Assembly (NCBI GenBank): GCA_026196775.1
Contig: JAPHUD010000024.1
Span: forward strand, 1 to 40,336
Source: Flavobacteriales bacterium
Lineage (GTDB): Bacteria; Bacteroidota; Bacteroidia; Flavobacteriales_E; Vicingaceae
DNA length: 40,336 nucleotides
Direction of reading: 5' to 3'
A model generated the notes under the pieces. It was not told where the DNA came from. It did not search any database and saw only the letters and a list, made by a program, of their open reading frames with translations. This document shows, one piece after another, positions 33,800 through 40,200 of this stretch. The position numbers and the translations under genes were made by a program. Numbering within the stretch: the first letter of the stretch is position 1; each line of letters starts with the position of its first letter.

Positions 33800-34828
33800 A
33801 TGAAAACAAACACAAAAAGTATTTCATTTATAGATGCTATAAATCGTTATAAGGGAAAAGAACTGCCAAAAGACTTTTGTTTAAGTATCTGTAGAGGAGA
33901 TGTTGGATTTTTATTTGGCCCCCCGAAATCAGGAAAAACTATTATCTCTGAGAACCTTGCTCTTTGCTTAGCTTCTGGGAAAGATTCATTTTTAGGTTTT
34001 CCCATTAATATACCCAATTGTAAAGTTTTTAGTGTTTCAATGGAAGAACCTATTGAAGTTAGAATGATTAGAAGAGGTAGAAAACAGATTTCTTATTTCA
34101 ATAAAACAGAAATAGAAAAAATATCTAAAAACCTATCTTATTCTGATGAAGGCTTTACAGAAAGTATAAGAAACCAATCTGATTGGCTAGTTCTAAAAAG
34201 GAGTATTAAAAAGCTAAAACCAGATATTGTTATAATTGATTCCGTAAATAGATTTAGTGTTGACATTGAAAAAAGAGATAAGGTAAACCCTATTATGGAA
34301 AAATTTAGAACCATAGCGAAAAAATATAATTGCGCTATTATTCTTATTCATCATTCAAATAAATCATTTGGAAATAAGCCAATAGACATGCATAGTATGT
34401 CGGGAAGTAGTGCACTAGCTAGGAATGCTGAATTTTTTATTGGAGTCAATAAAATTGGTAATAAAAAATATCTTAAATTAATAGTAAATCGATTTTCAAA
34501 GAATGAAGGTCTTTGCAAAACATTTGAAATAAGTGACGATTTAATTATCAAAAATTTTAATGAAATAAATGAGTATGAATTATTTAAAGATATTGACGGA
34601 CGTTACCACCAAGATTCAAGAGATATATTATTCAATTGTATTCAGGAAAACCTAAATACAAAGGGTTGTATTGAAGTTTCTACACTTACTAAAATCCTTG
34701 TAAATAAAGAAGGAGGGTTTAGTAAAAAAACACTTTTTAATAGTTTAAAAAGTTTAATTAAAGATGAAGAAATCAAAAAAGTTAAACATGGTGTTTACAA
34801 AATTAAAACTAATAAAAGGAATGTATAA
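33800..34828 (+). CDS. RepA-like RecA-fold ATPase (hexameric helicase family) of a mobile element
   Basis: A 342-residue P-loop ATPase. Walker A is GPPKSGKT (residues 40-47), Walker B is DIVIIDSVNRF (Asp147), and AIILIHHSNKS (His184-His185) is the sensor-like motif typical of the RSF1010 RepA/RecA-fold helicases. Its C-terminal 70 residues (ILFNCIQENLNTKG to GVYKIKTNK) look like a winged helix. A GDxGFLFG-like lead-in precedes Walker A. It probably opens DNA for replication or transfer of the excised island. The stop codon lies inside the left arm of the long inverted repeat (34825-34849), so the structured element starts exactly where this gene ends. Confidence 0.82.
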   Translation: MKTNTKSISFIDAINRYKGKELPKDFCLSICRGDVGFLFGPPKSGKTIISENLALCLASGKDSFLGFPINIPNCKVFSVSMEEPIEVRMIRRGRKQISYFNKTEIEKISKNLSYSDEGFTESIRNQSDWLVLKRSIKKLKPDIVIIDSVNRFSVDIEKRDKVNPIMEKFRTIAKKYNCAIILIHHSNKSFGNKPIDMHSMSGSSALARNAEFFIGVNKIGNKKYLKLIVNRFSKNEGLCKTFEISDDLIIKNFNEINEYELFKDIDGRYHQDSRDILFNCIQENLNTKGCIEVSTLTKILVNKEGGFSKKTLFNSLKSLIKDEEIKKVKHGVYKIKTNKRNV

Positions 34829-35041
34829 AAATACTTACATTATTACACTTTACAACTAAAAATTGATAGTGACTACCTAGGATTACGTTAGTAATCCATC
34901 ATGGTAGTCACTTTTTACCGTAGGTAAAATAGTTTACTAATCTACTCTTCGAGTAGATGCATACGTTCTACGAACGCATGCAAATATGTTATGATTATAT
35001 TTAATATGATGAAAATAGTGTAATAATGTAAGTATTTTTAT
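34825..35041. repeat. 25-bp inverted repeat A enclosing four hairpins
   Basis: A perfect 25-bp arm at 34825-34849 (starting ATAAAAATACTTACATT) has its exact reverse complement at 35017-35041. The 167 bp between the arms hold four more stems. H1 is 34868-34912 (10-bp outer arm AGTGACTACC/GGTAGTCACT, 7-bp inner arm GGATTAC-GTTA-GTAATCC). H2 is 34913-34929 (TTTTACC-GTA-GGTAAAA). H3 is 34940-34958 (ATCTACTC-TTC-GAGTAGAT). H4 is 34958-34982 (11 positions with one mismatch, loop TAC). As single strand it would fold into a multi-branched junction. No gene overlaps it except the last codon of the ATPase. Confidence 0.85.
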
Positions 35042-35076
35042 GTAAGGTTTAATTACACTATTTTCATCATATTAAA
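35000..35076. repeat. 25-bp inverted repeat B, interleaved with repeat A
   Basis: The arm at 35000-35024 (TTTAATATGATGAAAATAGTG and 4 more bases) is matched perfectly by its reverse complement at 35052-35076, with a 27-base spacer. The left arm of B shares eight bases (35017-35024, AGTGTAAT) with the right arm of A, and the rest of A's right arm is the loop of B. The two long stems therefore cannot form together: the region is a two-state switch at DNA or RNA level. Confidence 0.85.
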
Positions 35077-35411
35077 CCAATCATTAAAAAGTCTTAGGAC
35101 TCTTTTCCAAGAATATAATTGAGCATCCTAACAAGAAATATCCTAGATTAATTACATATCTTATAAAATCCAAAATTCACAAGAGAGTTTTAAAATTCAC
35201 CTAAACACAATGTTTACTGAGAAAGATAGAAGTCGATAAAAAACAAAGATTGTTAGAAAATAAAAATTGAGTAATTCATACAAGTAATACTTTCTTAATG
35301 ATTAGTCTCATTAAAAGTGAATACCTATTCAAAATCTATATATTCTAGTAAATGAATAGTTCTAACACATATAAATCTGTTACCTATAAGCTTTAAACTA
35401 CTAGAAATAAA

Positions 35412-35434
35412 AAACCATCCCCTATTTTTATAGG
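35412..35434 (-). terminator. Possible terminator of the XRE gene
   Basis: On the minus strand CCTATAAAAATAGG (complement of 35421-35434) is followed by GGATGGTTTTTTA. The stem is short. It lies about 80 bp behind the XRE stop codon. Confidence 0.3.
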
Positions 35435-35469
35435 AAGTTTTATTATAATCCTAAAAACTAAGCGCCTTT

Positions 35470-35487
35470 AAAAATACTAGTATTTTT
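35470..35487. repeat. Perfect 18-bp palindrome
   Basis: AAAAATACTAGTATTTTT is fully self-complementary and loopless. Its half AAAAATACT also occurs in the arm of inverted repeat A (34827-34835), so the two sites may bind the same protein. Confidence 0.6.
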
Positions 35488-35514
35488 CGTCCTTATCTTA
35501 AGGTTCTGAAAGAT

Positions 35515-35730
35515 TTATATATTTAATAATTCAGAAGGATTAACAGATAGTGCTTGTGCTATTTCATAGAGAGTATATGCAGTAGGATTAACTTTACCAT
35601 TTTCAATCTTTTCAATAGATTGACGGTCTTTCATGCAAGCTCTGGCTAAGTCAGACTGACTTAGTCCTTTTTGAGTTCTTAACTCAATAATCCGTTTTCC
35701 GATTTTATCTTGTAGTTCACTCTTATCCAC
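35515..35730 (-). CDS. XRE-family transcriptional regulator
   Basis: A 71-residue single-domain HTH protein: IGKRIIELRTQKGLSQSDLARACMKDRQSIEKIENGKVNPTAYTLYEIAQALSVNPSELL. This is the Cro/CI-type HTH_3 domain with almost nothing added. The start is GTG (complement of 35728-35730); no in-frame ATG is available upstream. It is divergent from the lipoprotein gene at 35814 and shares an 83-bp intergenic region with repeated GACA/TGTC half sites, so it probably represses both. It may act as the control protein for the following defence-like operon. Confidence 0.88.
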   Translation of the reverse strand: MDKSELQDKIGKRIIELRTQKGLSQSDLARACMKDRQSIEKIENGKVNPTAYTLYEIAQALSVNPSELLNI

Positions 35731-35739
35731 ATAACAAAT

Positions 35740-35813
35740 GTCAATCTATAATACGACAAAAATGTCATACACTTTGCTGACAAAGTATTATATTTGTCAT
35801 AAAATTATACGAC
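35740..35813. promoter_or_regulatory. Operator region between XRE gene and lipoprotein gene
   Basis: GACA-AAAA-TGTC (35755-35766) and ACTTTG-CTGA-CAAAGT (35771-35786) are perfect inverted repeats. Further GTCA/GACA half sites lie at about 35740, 35795 and 35810, and ATACGACA occurs at 35751-35758 and 35807-35814. TATATTTG (35789-35796) is an exact -7 box for the plus-strand gene and lies within this cluster. The layout fits autoregulation by the XRE protein. Confidence 0.6.
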
Positions 35814-36401
35814 ATGAAAAAAGCACTCATATTACTATTAAGTTCAACTTTACTTGGATGTTCAGTAGAATTTGACGAAACACAATGTTATGACATTAAG
35901 CAAATTCACTATTGTAATACAATGGAAAATATCGTTAATCCAGAAACATTAAATGGAACATTTATGGAATTCAGATTAAATAATGCTAATGAGGTAGGAG
36001 GCATTCAAGTTTATAGTACACCTCAACATGATAATATGCACGGCTTTAATGAATTTTTTAGGATAGATGAAATTTCAATTGAAGAAAACGGTGCTATTGT
36101 TGGTTATTCGTATTTAAATGCGTTAAGAAATGATAATTCGGAAAAAAAACAACTCTATTACATTGTTTACATAAATACTGATGGCACCGTAGGAATAAGC
36201 ACCCTGAAAGACTACCCTAACCCTTCATGTTATTTAGTGTATAAAATAAAAACACCTCTTCAGATTGACATAGATCCTAATTACCCTAAAATATCATTTA
36301 TAAAGAATAATTCTTCACTAGACAAGGTTAAAACATCTAAAAAAAAGACATTTGAAGAACAAATGGAAAAATACAAAAAGGACAATTATTGGGGAGAGTA
36401 A
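35814..36401 (+). CDS. Lipoprotein of unknown function, island cargo
   Basis: A 195-residue protein with lipoprotein signal MKKALILLLSSTLLGC (Cys16). The mature part has Cys residues early (ETQCYDIKQIHYC), a beta-rich middle (SYLNALRNDN, YYIVYINTDGTVGI) and a Lys-rich C terminus (KVKTSKKKTFEEQMEKYKK). No domain is recognised. It is expressed from the operator-controlled promoter and precedes the ABC ATPase by 60 bp. It might protect or sense at the envelope, but nothing in the sequence proves a link to the operon behind it. Confidence 0.65.
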   Translation: MKKALILLLSSTLLGCSVEFDETQCYDIKQIHYCNTMENIVNPETLNGTFMEFRLNNANEVGGIQVYSTPQHDNMHGFNEFFRIDEISIEENGAIVGYSYLNALRNDNSEKKQLYYIVYINTDGTVGISTLKDYPNPSCYLVYKIKTPLQIDIDPNYPKISFIKNNSSLDKVKTSKKKTFEEQMEKYKKDNYWGE

Positions 36402-36428
36402 CAAAAATTCATTTTAACATAAAATTTG

Positions 36429-36436
36429 TACATTTG
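36429..36436 (+). promoter_or_regulatory. TAnnTTTG -7 box before the ABC ATPase operon
   Basis: TACATTTG matches the -7 consensus 25 bp before the ATG at 36462. A standard -33 TTG is missing, which could mean weak or activator-dependent transcription. The operon can therefore start independently of the lipoprotein gene. Confidence 0.45.
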
Positions 36437-36461
36437 AAGGCTAATAATGTCCTGATATTTT

Positions 36462-38456
36462 ATGAATCATATATTTTTACCTAGTCTGAAAAAATTAAGA
36501 ATTCAAAATTACACTCTTTATCCTAATGGATTAAATTTTGAACATGACTTTATTAATGGAGTCAATCTAATTATGGGGGGAAATGGAATGGGGAAAACCA
36601 CTATGGTTAATATTATTAAGTATGGAATAATTGGAAATTATAAAAAGGCATTTGGGTATACTGGAACATACATGGGGAAAAAAATCGAAAAAAGACAATC
36701 ATTTCCTCAAAATTATTTTAGAAACAGACATGATAATACCATTGAAACAGAAGGAGATGCTTCTGTTATTTTAGAATTCGAGTTAAATGAAGATTATTTT
36801 GTTGTAGAAAGATGTCTAGATGATATTGAATTAAGAAAAGTTGTTGTTACAAGAGCTGGAATAGAAAAAGAATTAGCAGGAGAAATTGTTAGCCAACGAA
36901 AATATGATGAACTAGATTCAAAAGAAAAAGAAAAATGTTTATTTTATAACTATGAAAAAGAAATTACCAAGTCCGCTGGAATTCCATTTGATGATATAAT
37001 TTTTTTTGTCAATGTAGTGTTATTTTTTGGAGAAGACCATAAAACCATTTTATGGAATGATGGTTACTCTGGAATTGATGTTCAAGATGAACTATTTAAT
37101 AAATATTTTAATGAACCATCTTTGGACAAAGAAAGGCAAGAGACAATAAGAGAAGCTAAATATCAAGAGAGCTTATATAAAGCTAAGTCTGAAGAAATTA
37201 GAGCTATACATAATGTTTTGAAAAAAATAAACAAAGGCAATAGTGATTTTGAAGGTTCTATCGATGAGATAATTATTAATCTAAAGGAGGAAATTGAAAA
37301 GATAGATGCTAAAATTGAAAAAAAACAAGAGTTAAGAGAATCCCTTGATGCTGAAATAAAAATATTAAATAACAAAATTAATGAGTATAGCCAAGAAGAA
37401 GGTTTGATTGAGAAGGAAAAGAAGGTTGCTGAAAACAAACTTTTTGAAGGTAAGTGGATGACTTTACACAAGAATTACGATTTACACCTTCAAAATATTA
37501 AAATAAATGGACTTTGTCCAATGTGCAATAAAGAACTTGCTAAAGAATATATTTCAGATAGTGTAAAAAATTCTAATAGTTGCTTTGTTTGTAATCAAGA
37601 TATTATTGATGAAAGCAATCAAATACTAGATAAAAAATATAAAGGTTTAACTAATAAATTAGAAGAGACTTATACTAAAATAAATAATGCTCAAAAAGAG
37701 ATTTCAGATAAGGAAAAGAAATTATACAATCTAGATGAAGAATTTAGAGAGTTAGTAAGTAAAAAAAGAGAGTTAGAATCTAAACTGAGGGGCTTAGAAT
37801 ATGATGACTCAAAAAATGAGGATGGGAAAAAAAAGGAACTAAAAGAATTTTATGATGAAATTGCTAAGCTGGAATTACTAAAGAAAAAGTATTTAAAGAA
37901 GAGTAAAGAAGAAAATTTAAGAGCAACCAGTATATCAAAGAAAATAGAAAAACATATTACAGAAAACACTAATAAATTTTCTATACTATTCTCTGGATTT
38001 GCTGAAAAATTTTTAGGTGTAGAATGTTCATTAACTTATGATAAACTAAGTGGTGGGGATAGAAAGCGATTTTATCCAGTTATTGATGGGAAAATTAGAC
38101 AGTATGAAGAAGAGTTATCAGAATCTCAAAGGTTTTTTATTGACCATTCTTTTAGAATGAGCATTCTTTCATTTTTTTATACAAAACCTGCTTTTTATAT
38201 TGTAGAAACTCCAGATAGTAGTTTGGATATTTCATATGAGTTCAATGCTGCCGAAGTATTCATAAAATTCTTAGAAAAACCTAATGCATTAATTCTTACT
38301 TCAAATCTTAATAATAGTGAATTTTTAAACTACTTGATTGAACAATCTACAAATGTATCAGTAATAAACCTATTAGAAATAGGTAAGAAAACTATGATTC
38401 AATCAAATAGTGAATCAATGAAGAAAATATACAATAAGATAAAAAAGTATTTATAA
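36462..38456 (+). CDS. SMC/Rad50-like ABC ATPase with four-Cys module (ABC-3C-like)
   Basis: A 664-residue ABC ATPase with split nucleotide-binding halves around a coiled coil. Walker A is GGNGMGKTT (39-47). Long charged heptad-like helices run at about 220-340 and 385-500. Between them Cys352, Cys355, Cys374 and Cys377 (CPMC and CFVC) form a complete zinc-ribbon-like module at the coiled-coil tip. The signature is LSESQR (552-557), Walker B is FYIVETPDSSLD with Glu582, and the D-loop is SSLD. The ETP.SSLD..YE pattern recalls the ATPases of ABC three-component conflict systems. It would bind or sense DNA and control the nuclease two genes downstream. The next gene starts 1 bp after its stop, a sign of obligate co-expression. 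Confidence 0.85.
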   Translation: MNHIFLPSLKKLRIQNYTLYPNGLNFEHDFINGVNLIMGGNGMGKTTMVNIIKYGIIGNYKKAFGYTGTYMGKKIEKRQSFPQNYFRNRHDNTIETEGDASVILEFELNEDYFVVERCLDDIELRKVVVTRAGIEKELAGEIVSQRKYDELDSKEKEKCLFYNYEKEITKSAGIPFDDIIFFVNVVLFFGEDHKTILWNDGYSGIDVQDELFNKYFNEPSLDKERQETIREAKYQESLYKAKSEEIRAIHNVLKKINKGNSDFEGSIDEIIINLKEEIEKIDAKIEKKQELRESLDAEIKILNNKINEYSQEEGLIEKEKKVAENKLFEGKWMTLHKNYDLHLQNIKINGLCPMCNKELAKEYISDSVKNSNSCFVCNQDIIDESNQILDKKYKGLTNKLEETYTKINNAQKEISDKEKKLYNLDEEFRELVSKKRELESKLRGLEYDDSKNEDGKKKELKEFYDEIAKLELLKKKYLKKSKEENLRATSISKKIEKHITENTNKFSILFSGFAEKFLGVECSLTYDKLSGGDRKRFYPVIDGKIRQYEEELSESQRFFIDHSFRMSILSFFYTKPAFYIVETPDSSLDISYEFNAAEVFIKFLEKPNALILTSNLNNSEFLNYLIEQSTNVSVINLLEIGKKTMIQSNSESMKKIYNKIKKYL

Positions 38457-38457
38457 A

Positions 38458-39063
38458 ATGAAAAGCAACACAAAAGACCTTTTTCATGCTAATTCTGACA
38501 TATTAAACTTGCTCTCTTTAGTTAATGAGATTGGATGGAAAACATTAAGAGAACAATCAATACAGAGAATAATATATTTCTCAAAAGTTATGTATTCATT
38601 CATCTATATCAAGGAAAAAAATCTTTTTGAAAATTATCATTTTTCTAAGAGCGTTTCAGGACCATATGCTGATTTGATTAAAAGAAGCGTTATAAACCTT
38701 AAATCAACTGAAATAGTGAATGAAGATGAAGAAGGAAATATCAAGTTAATCGAAACTCATCAGATTAATGGTGAAGAGAAACATATTGAATGGCTTCGAG
38801 TGATTATCTATATTTTAGGTCTATATGGAGAAAATAAGATATTTAATTTCACAATACATGACCCTTTATATAAAGAAGCACTAGATTCTAACACACAACA
38901 AGAACTGGATGCATCTCCTGAAAACAAAACCATACAAGTGTTGAATCAATTCAAAACAGCTTTTGAAGAAACATTAGATGATGTATCAAATATAAGCAAT
39001 CAAGAGTATCTCGAACTATACTTTGAATATGTTTTTAGTCAAATCATTAATAGAGGAGAATAG
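38458..39063 (+). CDS. Middle component-like small protein with winged-helix features
   Basis: A 201-residue soluble protein between the ABC ATPase (1 bp upstream) and the nuclease (2 bp downstream). Residues about 18-85 (IQRIIYFSKVMYSFIYI, FSKSVSGPYADLIKRSVINL, then a beta hairpin with IVNEDEEGNIKLIE) resemble the SYGP/GPY-type winged helix seen in Panacea-like proteins and in middle components of ABC-3C systems. The C-terminal half is acidic and helical. No catalytic residues are seen. It is likely the adaptor that couples the ATPase to the effector. The family assignment rests on pattern and position only. Confidence 0.6.
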   Translation: MKSNTKDLFHANSDILNLLSLVNEIGWKTLREQSIQRIIYFSKVMYSFIYIKEKNLFENYHFSKSVSGPYADLIKRSVINLKSTEIVNEDEEGNIKLIETHQINGEEKHIEWLRVIIYILGLYGENKIFNFTIHDPLYKEALDSNTQQELDASPENKTIQVLNQFKTAFEETLDDVSNISNQEYLELYFEYVFSQIINRGE

Positions 39064-39065
39064 CT

Positions 39066-40193
39066 ATGGATTTCGATTTTACAAAAGGTTCGTTTAGGGA
39101 TACTATAAGGAATAAACAAGCTCAAATATTATTAAGAACTAAGGATGGAACTATTCAGGAAACTGATAATTTCAAGAAGCTACATAGATTACTCATTAGT
39201 TATAAATCAGAGAATGTAATAACGGATTTTACCGCTGTTTTGATTGAAAAATCTGATATTGAAGAGCTGTCTGATACTATAAAAGAAAATCTTTTTACCT
39301 CATTATCTTCTCATGAAGGAATGGTTAATAATCATCTACAGTTTGACAAAGAATTAAAAATTATAAATGCAGAAAGAATAAAAATTAGTGATGACAATAC
39401 CGAGGCTAGAAAATTTTTTTTAGAGCTCTCAAAGTCAAACATGTGTGTGTTTTTAATAAGTCCTGAAAAAGTTAATTATTTTGTTGATGGAGAAGAAAGT
39501 GGGGCTATTTTTGTTTCTCCTCAAGCACTTAAGTCTTATAATGAATTAAAAGATATATCTAAAATATTTGAAGTTTTTAATGAATACCGAAAACATCTTA
39601 CTCAAAGGGATGTTTATGCCAAATTCTTTGTGCCAAATAGTGGGTTGAGAGCCATGAAAGCTTGTTTAGAAAGTGGTTTAAAAGATAAAGACAAAACAGA
39701 AGAAAGAGAGTTTTTAAAGCAATACTCTCATTTACTCAATAACAAACCTGAAGATAGATTCCGTGAAGATTTAAGAATGTTCCTTAAACAAAAGTTAAAA
39801 TCAAATATGTTAGCAAAGGAACATGTCTTGGAAAATTTTAAAAGGTTAGATATTTTTATAAATGATGATTGGGGAGAATTGTACTTAATTGAAGTAAAGT
39901 GGGTTGGGCTAAGTATTCATTCTACTGGAGCGAAACCTTGTACAGAATATAAAGCAAGCGATATCAATCCTGCTGCGGTTGTACAATCAGTAAATTATAT
40001 TAAAGAGTTGATTGAAACACATCAAAAAATTAAAATAGCTTATTTAGCAGTTTTTGATGCAAGAGCTGAAATTATGGAGGATACTGTGAAATTATTTGAT
40101 AAGGCTAATTTAACAACTGACAACGAAAAATATTATAGTAGATTTGTAAAAATACCTGATTTTAGGGTTGTCAATTCACATCCCTCAGCATAA
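39066..40193 (+). CDS. PD-(D/E)XK nuclease-domain protein, probable effector
   Basis: A 375-residue protein. Residues 1-200 form an unrecognised mixed alpha/beta domain. The C-terminal part holds a restriction-endonuclease-like fold: Asp262 in KRLDIFIND, then Glu276 and Lys278 in LYLIEVKWVG. A downstream Gln307-x3-Tyr311 (VQSVNYIKEL) motif is characteristic of one PD-(D/E)XK clade. A helical stretch (EREFLKQYSHLLNNKPEDRFREDLRMFL, 225-252) leads into it and supplies an acidic residue often found there. It is expected to cut DNA or RNA in a Mg-dependent way, released by the ATPase. The probable methyltransferase starts 7 bp behind it. Confidence 0.75.
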   Translation: MDFDFTKGSFRDTIRNKQAQILLRTKDGTIQETDNFKKLHRLLISYKSENVITDFTAVLIEKSDIEELSDTIKENLFTSLSSHEGMVNNHLQFDKELKIINAERIKISDDNTEARKFFLELSKSNMCVFLISPEKVNYFVDGEESGAIFVSPQALKSYNELKDISKIFEVFNEYRKHLTQRDVYAKFFVPNSGLRAMKACLESGLKDKDKTEEREFLKQYSHLLNNKPEDRFREDLRMFLKQKLKSNMLAKEHVLENFKRLDIFINDDWGELYLIEVKWVGLSIHSTGAKPCTEYKASDINPAAVVQSVNYIKELIETHQKIKIAYLAVFDARAEIMEDTVKLFDKANLTTDNEKYYSRFVKIPDFRVVNSHPSA

Positions 40194-40200
40194 GTAAGAT

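Larger units (their letters stand above)
34829..35514. other. 686-bp gene-free region holding the structured element
   Basis: No frame with coding character was found. The left 250 bp are the interleaved inverted repeats. The right part is very AT-rich. It carries AAAATTCAC twice at a 20-bp interval (35172-35180, 35192-35200), a CTATTCA/TGAATAG pair (35325-35331, 35353-35359), and CCTA-TTTTTA-TAGG (35421-35434), which reads as a weak minus-strand terminator followed by a T-run. It also holds the perfect palindrome AAAAATACTAGTATTTTT (35470-35487). The position beside a RepA-like ATPase suits a replication origin, which is inference. Confidence 0.6.

Noticed and set aside
34880-34897. Simple terminator for the RepA-like gene
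   Set aside because: The hairpin lacks a T-run directly behind it and is nested in a larger symmetrical structure, so termination alone does not explain it.
34825-35076. CRISPR array or attC-like cassette
   Set aside because: The repeats are inverted, not direct with regular spacers; no cas or integron integrase genes are present.
34825-35076. Retron msr-msd locus (inverted repeats flanking a structured stretch)
   Set aside because: No reverse transcriptase is encoded nearby; the neighbours are a RecA-fold ATPase and an XRE regulator.
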